Shown here: positions 12,778 to 22,855 of the stretch, in pieces
How positions within the stretch are numbered: the first letter of the stretch is position 1
Layout: every line of letters starts with the position of its first letter
Assembly (NCBI GenBank): GCA_964058805.1
Contig: CAXKVV010001936.1
Coordinates: 1 to 23,162 of the forward strand
From: Schoenoplectus triqueter
Lineage: Eukaryota; Streptophyta; Magnoliopsida; Poales; Cyperaceae
Direction: 5' to 3'
Length of the DNA: 23,162 nucleotides
The notes under the pieces: model-generated
The model's database searches: none
Seen by the model: the letters and a program-made list of their open reading frames with translations, nothing else
What the model was told of the DNA's origin: nothing
Program-made: the position numbers and the translations under genes

Positions 12778-13415
12778 TAGAGCTGATTTTTAAAACCCGA
12801 ACCCGTCCCACCGTTGGCCCCCGGGGGCCAGACCCCCACGGGACGGTCCACGGTCCGGTCCAAATTTTTTTTTATAAATTGGAAAAAATAATAATTTATT
12901 ATATTTTTTTAATAATAAATTTTAACTAATTCGAATTATTATTTTTAATTGTTTAAAAATCTAATAGTACTAAAAAATTAAAAAAATTGTAAAAAAATAA
13001 AATTTTAGAAAATTATAATTTTGGAAATACAATGAATTTTTTTATGAACATGCTTAATAAAAAATGAGGTGAGTTATTATATTTTGATGTTATCTAGAAT
13101 ATATTTTTTTACTACACCAATAATTATTGTTATTTTCATTTTATTTAAAACTACACATAAAACACTAATTGATAATTAAAAATTTGCAGCGGTTATTTAT
13201 TTTTTATTTTTTAGTCTTTGTTGAAGAACACTAAAATCAAATAAAATTATTAAGAAAACACGGTCTGGTCCGGGGGTCCGGTTCGGTCCACGGGTCGGCA
13301 CGACCCATTTTCGGGTGAAGGGAGGACCGATCCACCGTTGGACCGGACCGTAGTAGGGCACGGTCCGACCACGGTCCGGGACGGATCGGACCGTCCGGTC
13401 CATTTCAATACTCTA
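12778..13415. mobile_element. hAT-type non-autonomous element with GC-rich subterminal repeats
   Basis: The left terminus begins tagagctgatttttaaaac and the reverse complement of the right terminus begins tagagtattgaaatggacc. Just inside, both ends carry repeated ggtccg / cggacc motifs in inverted orientation (about 12795-12862 and 13259-13403), while the centre is nearly pure A/T. TAGAG-type ends with GGTCC repeats are typical of plant hAT MITEs. The two 8-bp flanks do not match well, so the insertion is old or the ends are slightly misplaced. Open frames across the right end (13197-13534 on -) come from its GC-rich composition and are not genes. Confidence 0.6.
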
Positions 13416-13433
13416 CTTCTATCTACGTAGCTA

Positions 13434-13520
13434 GATGTGTTTTGGGTTAAAGTGCAAAAAAAAGAAGATGTGTTTTTGGTTAAGTCCAAAAAAAAAGATG
13501 TGTTTTGGGTTATCATAACT
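13434..13520. repeat. 30-33-bp tandem repeat, about 2.5 copies
   Basis: Units beginning gatgtgttttgggtta start at 13434, 13467 and 13497, separated by A-rich runs that account for the length differences. No coding meaning. Confidence 0.75.
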
Positions 13521-13543
13521 AGTTTCATATTCATAATATTATC

Positions 13544-13548
<5 letters not shown>

Positions 13549-13579
<31 letters not shown>
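13549..13579. repeat. (TA)n microsatellite
   Basis: About fifteen TA dinucleotides. This is a common simple repeat, likely variable in length between individuals. Confidence 0.9.
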
Positions 13580-13584
<5 letters not shown>

Positions 13585-14254
13585 TTTTTGGTTAAAGTAA
13601 AGTACATGTAGATGCTTTTGATTTAGTTTAAATTAAGTAACTTGGCCATCCTTAGTCACTTGATATAACTTACCTTATTTATATTTTATTGGAACATTGA
13701 GTATAAATCAAACTCATTCAATTCAGTACAATTTTTTTGAATCTCAAATTTCCGAATATAACTTATTTTCTTTAAAATTTAACAACACTTTCGTGCAAAT
13801 GCTACAATAGCAATGTATTTTCGTACCTCTCGTCCTTCCTCACTCATTTTATTTCATTTTTTTTTTCTAAAAAAAGGTTCATACACAACTAATTTCATTC
13901 AATAGAAGTGATTACATTCATAATAAATTCTAAATCGAGTGTTCTACCTTATCTTAAAGATTTTTATCTCCATTATATATATAAAGAGATAAACTGAGAA
14001 GAAGCATGGAAATCTTTTTTTTTTTTAAAATTGTTTGGATCGAATTTCTTATTGAGCATTCCGTGAGAATTCAATAAAGAAAAAAAAAATCAAAGCCCTT
14101 GCCTTAACTACCATCTGACATCAGTATCAACTAAATTCTTTTATTCCTTTTTTTTTCTCAAATTTGTATATTAAAAATAATTTACAAATAAAATCTTGAG
14201 AAAAAAGTAATCCTGAATTACAGCATAAATATATATATCCTACATTGATAGTTA

Positions 14255-14731
14255 TTAGTTATATACCCGCGCGTTGCAGCAGACTCTTTTATTTAAATAT
14301 TAAAATATTATAAGATAAAAAAATTCATATTTATCTAATATTAAATTATAAATCCACAAAATTATAGAGAAAGCCTATAATAAAGACTATATTTGATCTT
14401 GGATGAGATTTTTGCACAATATGAGTTAATGATTCATGATTTTTATGGTAAGAAAAATAAATTATTCTAACATATATTATCACAATTAATTTCTTATTAA
14501 ATATGCACAAAGTTGCTAAATAAAAAAAGAACAATATTATGGAAATAATAGTATATATGGGAAAGAAATAGAGAGAAAGTGGGGATTATTGGACGCGATC
14601 ACATACATTCGATTAACAAAATATAAATATTATCCGTCTAATTGAGGGATAAAATGGGTATAATAAAAAATACCATGATAAAAATGGACTCTCCAATTCT
14701 TAGATATTTTATATAATAATATAGATATAGA
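14255..14731 (-). mobile_element. non-autonomous Helitron, 477 bp
   Basis: On the minus strand the element starts with the canonical TC (tctatatctatattattata) after a host A at 14732 and ends CTAA before a host T at 14254. This fits the Helitron rules: 5' TC, 3' CTRR, insertion between A and T. A few bases before the 3' end is the GC-rich segment gcaacgcgcggg, where Helitrons carry a hairpin; here one arm has decayed. No Rep/helicase coding remains, so it would depend on proteins supplied elsewhere. An open frame at 14346-14534 (-) inside it is not a gene. Confidence 0.72.
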
Positions 14732-16770
14732 TTTGATAATTGATTTAGATGTTGTATTTAGTTCACAGATAATCCTCAAGCAAACTATCAATTTATCTAA
14801 TTAACCAAGTCAATTCCACGTGAACTTCAAGAAAAAGGATTTATTGTGGACAGCCATTCAAGTCAGGTCTGGTGTCGTAGCTTTATACCGAAATGCACCT
14901 AGCTTGACAGAGCAGTTTTAATTTCAACGTTTTCAACAATGAATAATAGCCGAAATTAATATTTTGAGCAAATATACAATCCAAATTATGGAATATATAT
15001 AATGAAAATTGGTTTTTTGTTTTTAATCTATTGTTTAATTCCTCAAATTTAAACATTAATTGCAAATAATAGTTCTCTTTTTGTTCATCTAACTAATACA
15101 TCGTAATTGTTGTACAAATTGTTATCTCAACTTTAATTATATTTTTTCTGAAAAAAAATGAAAAATGACTAGCTTAATACTGGTTTTATTATTACATTTT
15201 TAGTTTCCAAGGCCATATTCTTATCAAATTGTTTCATGTAACCTAGATCTAAACTTATGTAAAGTTTAGAAGAATAAAATTTAGTGGGAAATAAAGAATC
15301 TGATTGAACTCCTTTTGCCAGTACTGTTTCCAGTAGCTGTACTAACGCCAGATTATAATTAAAAATAAAAAAATAATACCTCCATTAAGCCACATAGATG
15401 TTACACTGATTTTGGTTGTGAGAGATCCTACTTATAGTACAAATAGTGGCGTCACAAATGAACTTTGCAAGCTTATTCTGTCGCAAGCTAGTTACTAGCC
15501 GATGTTTCCTTTTTTTTTTTTGAGCTTTTCATGAACGAAAACTAGTACGACTTATAATGCATTGCTTCCTCATCCCCTTTCCTTTGACCAAGTGGAACTT
15601 TATATATTGTACACTAGATTGGTGCTGCAACTTATGGAGCGGGTTCGCGTTTGCAGCATGCAAAATGCAAAAGAGTTGGTTGCGAGGTACATTACAGAAA
15701 CAATATACTTTTATCTTGATATGTGAATTTACTTACTACACTAATTATACTTACATTGGATGATTAATAATGATAACACAAACAATAAAAATTAAAATTA
15801 AATTTCAACGCTCTATTGATCCCATTATATTATTCTTTTTTTCTTCACAAATTCCGTCTAGTCTAACAATAACATCGGACGGTAGACCCAGTTTTAATCC
15901 TATGGAACTATCTTTTTAAGTATCGCAAGGCTACTATGTTTTTCACTACCAGATGAGAAATTATTACTCCGCTGCGTGCCTTCTCACGCATTTCCTTTCG
16001 TCACTGATATGATAACCTGTTTATTCTAAGAAGTCAAAAATAGTAATATTGCAAGACAAAATATGTACTCGCACATTTTAAAATATACATCAAATAATAC
16101 ATGTTCAAAGTTGAGTATCAGATGATTAAGATATATTATTTTTGATATGGCTAGAGAAGATATGTTAATAAGTTAAAATCATTATTGTTAATTAATAAAT
16201 TAATCATATTCCTCTAGCATAGTTTGTCATAATTTATTCATTATTTATTTCTAGTTGGAATTTTAGACTTATAAAATCTATTTTATTAGCAAAAAGTTTG
16301 CACCAGAAGCTTAATATTCGGGATCCCTTCATATATTATCAATACTTCAACTATTTTATTAACACAACATCCCCACCCCCAACACACATCACAAAATATG
16401 TCATATATTATCCAACAATTTTATCCATAAAAATTGCGCAAATTTGGTATTGGCCATTGACCATATCGATCTGGATTGAATTTGTTACACGAAGCACCAC
16501 AAAAAAGTTGGTGCATTGCAACCACCATGTTGGATGTAGGCTCTCCATTTCCATTGTCCGTATTTAATGTATACAGTGAGAAACTCGTGATTTCTTTATC
16601 TACCAATTAAGCTTTGTTGGACCCCTATCCATCCATTTGTAAAGATACAGCCTTCTCCAATAATTCTTCAATTCCATCACCACCTACATACAGTACCTCC
16701 CTTCAATCCATTTATATTCCTGTTTCCTCCAACATGGATAATTAAAGATACAAGCCACAATATCCAACTG
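14732..16770. other. long AT-rich intergenic stretch, no gene seen
   Basis: Short open frames occur (14883-15065 on -, 15557-15763 and 16298-16567 on +, 16421-16606 on -), but none has a recognisable domain, a coding-like composition or credible splice sites. No tRNA- or rRNA-like sequence was noticed. Confidence 0.55.
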
Positions 16771-16773
16771 AAA

Positions 16774-16782
16774 AAACCCTAA
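16774..16782 (+). promoter_or_regulatory. telo-box (AAACCCTAA) upstream of the small ORF
   Basis: A perfect AAACCCTAA, followed by ccctatat, lies 110 bp before the ATG at 16892. Telo-boxes are enriched near transcription starts of plant growth and translation genes (established); activity here is inference. The downstream leader to the ATG is pyrimidine/A-rich and looks like a 5' UTR. Confidence 0.4.
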
Positions 16783-16891
16783 CCCTATATGGGTCTTAGA
16801 GAGCACACTCTACGATTCATTCAAACTCGATCTCAACCTTCAATCATCATCTCGAATTCTCATTTCCACAATTGCAAGCCGATATTTCTCA

Positions 16892-17209
16892 ATGCCGCAT
16901 TTGTCAACTTTTCCCGGACCACCTCTAACCAGTGCATCTGGCAAGAAAAGATTGTGGATCTCGAGATTATGGAACAAATTGTTCGGCAAGGTTTTTCGTC
17001 TAAAGCGAACATATAGCATGCCGGCAGGGAGTTATGATCATTACCTCGAAGATTATTACTACCGGGGATATTATTCCTTGTCAGGCAGGAGACTTTCTTC
17101 CATACCAGAGGTGTCTGAGGAGTCGCCAGATGTTGCACCGATAGTGCGAAAGGTTCAATCAGAGCGACTTAGCGGCACCGACATGGTTGAGTTGGAAATG
17201 GTGCTATGA
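16892..17209 (+). CDS. unrecognised small protein, 105 aa
   Basis: A single open frame from ATG to TGA with no intron needed. The N-terminus is basic and aromatic (KKRLWISRLWNKLFGKVFRL), the middle is tyrosine-rich (SYDHYLEDYYYRGYYSLSGR), then comes a serine/acid stretch (RRLSSIPEVSEESPDVAP) and an acidic-hydrophobic tail (VELEMVL). I see no signal peptide and no long membrane helix; the basic segment could form an amphipathic helix at a membrane or act as a nuclear signal. Low-complexity segments with clear charge zoning and mixed codon use make it look more like a real gene than a chance frame. The opposite-strand frame over 16860-17138 is its shadow. I cannot assign a family. Confidence covers existence as a gene, not function. 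Confidence 0.5.
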   Translation: MPHLSTFPGPPLTSASGKKRLWISRLWNKLFGKVFRLKRTYSMPAGSYDHYLEDYYYRGYYSLSGRRLSSIPEVSEESPDVAPIVRKVQSERLSGTDMVELEMVL

Positions 17210-17540
17210 TGTAAATATTTTCTGATTCAAATTCCAGCATGAAAATGTCACCATATATAGTGGCATTGACATTGAATGTGTTAAGTTGATCAAATTATGT
17301 TATATCAACTTACATAAAAAGAAGAAGGGGGAAGCCAGGCTACAAGAGGAATTAAATTAGAAAATTAATCTACGGTCATGGAGCATCTTTAATATGTTTC
17401 ATCATCAGGTATAGAGTGGATCGGCTCTTCCATTTTTCTTCGATTTTTTTTTTCTTTTTAGGACGTAGAATGGGTTTGGGGATTACATGATGTAAAATTG
17501 GTGTTAAGGTGACTTAATTTGTGGAACGTAATATTTTAAA

Positions 17541-17615
17541 ATACATCTGCATGGCGTATAAACATCACACAAATACATCTACCATATGATGCGTGAACAA
17601 TGTACGCAGATGTAT
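17541..17615. repeat. short inverted repeat
   Basis: Perfect 10-bp arms atacatctgc (17541-17550) and gcagatgtat (17606-17615) enclose a 55-bp spacer rich in further catatg/atgcat motifs. Possibly a small transposon remnant; nothing else supports a function. Confidence 0.5.
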
Positions 17616-18130
17616 ATAATTTTTGTGAAATTTTTAAAATTTATGAATTATATAAAATTGTGTAAATTATTATAGGACACATGATGCATGTACGTAGTAA
17701 ATCAGTGATTGTTAGATTCTCAGTAATTATTAATTAATTGTTAGCTTGGACATAGTGGATGATTCCAGTAGTGCCCTCTCGTAAGAATAAGATGGAGGAG
17801 CGCAAATTTATAATTAATTAATTAATTGATTGATTAATCAATGATAAGAAAATATATAAATAGTTGCCGTGAACCGGTGATAATTTTTTTTTTACAAAAA
17901 CAGACGAAAACCCTGTCATTTTTCATTTTATGTCGGAAAATTATACAAAAATAACAATCTCATCCTAGAGAAAAATAACAGTGCTCAAAATATAAACCCA
18001 ACCCATACCCTAACCCCGTAACCCAAAATATAGAGCATACATATATATCCAGAAGAAAAGAACATTATTATAACCACAGAGAGCTGAAAACAGAAGATAG
18101 TTAATCTACGGAAAAAAACCAACAAACTAT

Positions 18131-18232
18131 TCATGGAGCTGTCTGAAGCGTCTCCACTGCTGATCCCTCTTCAAAGACTAACACAACTCCATTCCTATAA
18201 TTATGTTCAATATCACTCTGAAGGTCTGTCCA
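18131..18232 (-). other. possible terminal exon or gene remnant
   Basis: The minus strand is open from 18331 to a TGA at 18133-18131. Its last third reads DLQSDIEHNYRNGVVLVFEEG then SAVETLQTAP, which has coding-like composition. A plausible acceptor (cttgttttctatgtggacag) precedes it. No upstream exon could be traced and no family is recognised, so it may be a decayed gene tail or chance. Confidence 0.2.
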
Positions 18233-18331
18233 CATAGAAAACAAGTGTGAAATTTTAAGAATGAAAGAATTAAATGAAGGAACGGAAGAATGATAAAAGT
18301 GGAGCGATTCCGATAATTTCAACTCATCCAC

Positions 18332-20500
18332 AGCATGATAGAAATAAATGAAAGAACATATAATCTATCAGGAGAATGTAAATAAGACGCTACATTCTAC
18401 ATGTTAGTAACAAACGTAATATAATAAAAATGAAGATATAACTGTAAATTAGAAAGCGTTATCCGAAAAGAAATGAAAACTGAAAAGAAATATGTAAGCA
18501 GTTTAATATGTTTTTTTTTGTTGATACATTGTAAGTAGTCCATTTTATTCAAAAAAAAAAGTTATCCGCTATATATACCACCGAGTTATTGGTTTAATCC
18601 AGTTCAGATCTTTTATTGATCCCTCCCCTAAGAAAAAATGCCCCAACTAGCCGGCAATAAGGATAAAGACTATATGCATTTCAATTTATTATCGTCTTGA
18701 CTGTGGCTTTCAAAGCCCATGCCATTAAAAGAGATCATGAGATTGGTCGGCGTACCTATTTATTTATTTACTTTTCAAAAGAAAACCTTGGATTGGCTCG
18801 ATCTTATTGTCAATTGTTCCCACTTTGCATTGGTGTGATGTTACATCTATGTTGCAAATGCAAAGGGAGATTATTCTTTTTCTCTTAATTGTTCCTTCTC
18901 TTTCTTTCTAAAAAGAAGTAAGACTATTCTAAACATTGGTGGTGTATAAAGCTATGCAGTGAGAGTAAAATTGAAATTGCATATAAGATAATGTATTTCG
19001 TGTCTCTATCAAGTGGCCCACGTTCAAGTATTATTAATAACATACAAATAGTAATATATATTGGATTAATAATAATAATTATTATATATTTTTTAAAAAT
19101 ACAAATGCATGAATTATTGAATTCACATCAGATACAGCGACTCAAATTTTCAGTTAGTTACCTAGATGTGGTTTCATTATTTGATGCCACATGCAGCATA
19201 TCGTAATTGTATGTATCTAGATCTTCCTCATAGTAATGAGTCTGTATCCTCTGGAGTATTCTAATGTAGAGTAACTATTTATATTTCTTGACTGTCGGAT
19301 TAATACGATGGCTGTTCGTAGTTAAAACAATGACAATCTTAGATTCACAGAATTGATTAATAACAGACACTTCACACGTGAATTACTTCAGAGGATGCAA
19401 TTTTCATAATAATAGCATCTGCAACTATTAGATCATATTTGTGCGTACAAGTAGTATGCAGGATTTTGATTAGGCGATCAATAATCAAATTCAGTAGCTT
19501 TTCGGGTTTAAACCCATTAATTAATCAGACATTAAATAAAAATATTAAAATAATATCTTTTATATAATAAAAATAATAAATAATTATAGCGATAAAGAAA
19601 ATTTTCTCTACTAGACTTCATATTTATTTTTTTTTTTGTATAATCCGTTCATTATTCACGATATTAAATATTTTTTTCTCAATAAAAAATAATCAGACAA
19701 TTCAAGAGATCAAAAATTTAACTTAAAATTAGATTAACAAAATTTTAATCTAAAAACACTATTTTTTAAAATACGCTGCGTCCGCCCCCAGCCTGCAGGT
19801 AGCATCTGATATTTGCAGGTGTAAGTTTTTCTGTAATTTTTGTTTTGTAGCGGAAATACAAGAAAAGAAAACAACCCGTTGCTATGTGGACCTTGCACAT
19901 TACTGGATTTGATGCGATGATGCCACTATTATTTGCGGCCTGCTACAATATAGGTCTTATGCAATAAATAAGGATAATGTGAGACGCATAAAGCATAATC
20001 TTACTATTTGGGACTGTTTTCCTCCGAATCAGGCCTTATGCACTGATGAAATCGCCGCTTTTGATTGTCCAATCCAAATAAATTTGGTGCTCTTAGTGAA
20101 ATCCTTACTGTTATTTTGAGAATGAATTCATGCCGATTTTTTTTAACTAATATTTTTTGCATATTTAATTGAGACAACCTAAAATGTCAGCTTTTGCAAT
20201 CTCTTCTACCAGAAAGTACAGAATGGGGATACTTAGCTCTTGAGGCAGTTAAATTTCAGTAATGTCTAATGTCATACATCAATTTGGTGAAAAGGAAGCT
20301 AAAATTTTCAGTTCTGTTCATGGAGTGAAAAAAGAAGTGGCACAATCTAACAAACTAATGGTACTCTTTTTGTAGATCAATGGTCTATTAAAAGATAAAA
20401 ACAAAACTGATAGAAGATTATGAGCATGCAAACTTCCATAAATTATCTCAACCAAAAAATACATCAATCATCATGAATAAACAAACAAACATCTAATGAA
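18332..20500. other. AT-rich intergenic stretch, no gene seen
   Basis: Composition is strongly A/T with scattered short frames (18697-18888 and 18991-19206 on +) that lack domains. The right end presumably contains the 3' UTR of the minus-strand nodulin-related gene. No RNA gene or complete transposon was identified. Confidence 0.5.
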
Positions 20501-21702
20501 TTAACGCTTCTTCAAGAACCCCTGAGCAAGTTTGACATAATCACCGACCCCGTTGCCTCCGTTGCTCCCGCTAGACTGATCCCCACCTTGTTTCCCCATG
20601 AAGCCCTGAGTAAGCTTGACATAATCACCAGCCCCACTGCCCCCGCTAGAGTGATTCCCACCTTGTTTCCCCATGAAGCCCTGAGCAAGCTTGACATAAT
20701 CACCGGCACTGTTGCTCCCGCTGCTCCCACTGGAGTGATTATTCCCACCTGTTTTCCCCATGAAACCTTGAGCCAGCTTGATATAATCTCCCATTCCCCC
20801 TTCTGCTTCCTTCTTCTTCTTTTTGTCACTGCCATGTGCGGCCGAGGGCTCATGCTGGGAAGAAGAATGCGGCTTATATGAAACATGTTCACCTGACGAG
20901 TGCTCGGTTGGTTTTCCCATGGGGCCCGCAGTCGAGCTAGAATGCGAGGATCCGTATTGATTGAGGTAACCCTCGGCTTTCTGGAAGTACTTGCCGTAGC
21001 TCTTCTCCTCTACTTTACCTGTTAACCATTTGGGGTTAGATAGCTTAATTCGACAATTGAATTGTACAAATTTGTTCAATTGATTGACAGACACAAAAAC
21101 ACAATATGCATTCTTGTTAAATACTAAAATGTAACTTTAATTTTGAGTTCATGAATCATGTATAATGGCTAAATGAATGCTCAATGTAACTTCCAGTGTT
21201 GATTTTGTTCCTGTTTACAGATTTCATTGTTAGACAGCAGGTTCAGATCTCAGAGATACTAATAATTGTACCAGAACCAGAGTAATCAGACAGAAACAGC
21301 ACCCGAAAAAGAAAATATCTTTTTTTGGGAAAGCAATATGATTTCAGAAATATTTCCTTCAAAAATGATTTCGTACGGAAATCAAACAATGGCTTTATTC
21401 TCACATAAACCTAATTGAAAAAACGCCAACCAATCAAAACTCAAAACTTATAAAGTTGCAATTTCTCAGAAACAATATGATACTAAACTAAACAGAGATA
21501 TTTGTGCAATTAGTCAATTACCATAATGAGCAGCAGTATGGAGTATGTTGGCAGCGGCACCAGCGGCCTTGCCTTTGTCGACTTTGTCGGTATCATGCCG
21601 CAGGACTGACTTGGCGGCCTCGGCCATCACTTGTGCGCTTGAGAGAAGATCTGCCTTGGAAGGCATGGAATCATGCTTCTGTTGGCTGTTCTTTGACTCC
21701 AT
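20501..21702 (-). CDS. nodulin-related protein 1-like paralog, 2 exons, 232 aa
   Basis: Exons lie at 21702-21522 and 21018-20501 on the minus strand, with a 503-bp GT-AG intron. The intron is phase 1 and splits the glycine after HY, exactly the position and phase used in the gene at 9703-11745. Conserved blocks are ADLLSSAQVMAEAAKSVLRH (about 17-36), NILHTAAHYG (52-61) and EEKSYGKYFQKAEGYLNQY (64-82). The middle is Ser/His-rich, not acidic, with a KKKKK run at 126-130. The C-terminal part has four GDY(I/V)KLxQGF motifs at 137, 166, 191 and 219, joined by Gly/Ser linkers, ending LKKR. Arabidopsis NRP1 acts in heat/ABA and defence responses (established there, inferred here). It is probably a soluble, largely disordered protein. 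The frames at 20588-20881 (+) and 20512-20892 (-) are shadows of its repeats. Confidence 0.92.
20515..20800 (-). repeat. in-frame coding repeat in exon 2 of the paralog
   Basis: On the + strand the block tttccccatgaa recurs at 20591, 20666 and 20753, spaced 75 and 87 bp, both multiples of three. A partial fourth unit lies at the gene's 3' end. Each unit encodes a GDYVKLAQGFMGK motif plus a Gly/Ser/Asn linker. Linker length varies while the motif is held, consistent with slippage or unequal exchange followed by selection on the motif. Confidence 0.85.
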
Positions 21703-21809
21703 ATTACTTGTAAGAGCTTTTTTCTTTTTCCTTAGTTTGCTTCAGTTTTGTTTTGCTTGTTGAATTGTTGATTGCCCATTGCCCAAGGATGATCCAGTTT
21801 TTCTATGGC

Positions 21810-21842
21810 GGGGGGTGGGGGTTTGTGGGGGCGTTGACGGGG
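21810..21842 (+). other. G-quadruplex motif upstream of the paralog
   Basis: Four G-runs of 6, 5, 5 and 4 with loops of 1, 5 and 7 bases lie 108-140 bp upstream of the start codon at 21702. The G-rich strand is the template strand for the leftward gene. It meets the common quadruplex pattern; function is inference. Confidence 0.6.
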
Positions 21843-22512
21843 TTCTGTTTAGACTTTAGAGGTTTGGATCATAGTCAATTTATCGCCAATAATTTATTTT
21901 TTATTCATATTTGTCAATGAATTATTCGACAAAAATATATATTATATATTATTTTAATTAAAATTTTATATTTTTTAATATTTCATCATTATAATATATA
22001 TTTTATTTATATTATATAAAACAAACTATATCTATATTATACTCGAACGTTAAATTTTTAACCTCGTCGAATATGTTTTTCGAATGACAAATTTGTTACT
22101 ATCATTTAGATTGGAAAAGTGTTGGTCAAATAAATGGTACTTCCGTGTACTTAACAGCTACTCGGTTTACATATATTATTTGGTATAATTTTCTCTTTCC
22201 TTTATCGCCCATGCTTCAAAAAAAAAAAAATCTTTCCTTTTTTTCCCTGGTTTCTAAGCATCATGGAGAATTAGCGGGGTTGAACTTCTCTGAAGAGAAA
22301 AAGATGAGTAATAGGTGTGATTTTCTGTGGCAGTTCCTTGGACATTTTTATTGACACTCGACACAGGTTGATGGCTTGCTGGTTTGACAATCAACCTTCC
22401 ATCCATGCATTTTTTTTAAAAAATCATTAATCCAGTCGGTGTTTCCATGTGGAGGATATAGTGACACTCACGAAGACAAGGGGGGTTTTTTGGGGGACCC
22501 TCGACTAAAAAG

Positions 22513-22723
22513 ATGTACCGTATAATGTACTTTTGTCCCCGTTGATTTTCAATAAGATTATTTTTTAATATTTCAAAAGGATAAAAGATGTATAAGGTAA
22601 TTAATAAATTATTGAATATTGTACAATGTACTTTTGGTTCCATTGATTTTAAATAGGAATTATTTTTTCAATATTTCAAAATGATAAAAGATTTATAAGG
22701 TGATTAATAAATTATTCAATAAA
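22513..22723. repeat. tandem duplication of a ~101-bp AT-rich unit
   Basis: Two adjacent copies begin aatgtacttttg at 22524 and 22625 and share attgattttnaataa-like, aatatttcaaa, gataaaaga and taattaataaatta-like motifs throughout. They differ by scattered substitutions and small indels, so the duplication is not recent. Non-coding. Confidence 0.7.
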
Positions 22724-22855
22724 TAACTTTGTCATATATGCAATATTTCCTAATGATATAGTTCATTTATTACATATATATTTCCACGAAATATAATATT
22801 TCTATATATTTTCACTTTAGTGATGAATGAGATCACAAATGACATATAATGAGAT

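Noticed and set aside
13197..13534. Two minus frames rich in Pro/Arg/Gly
   Set aside because: They arise from the GGTCCG repeats of the hAT element's right end.
20588..20881. 97-codon + frame
   Set aside because: Antisense shadow of the GDYVKLAQGFMGK repeat array.
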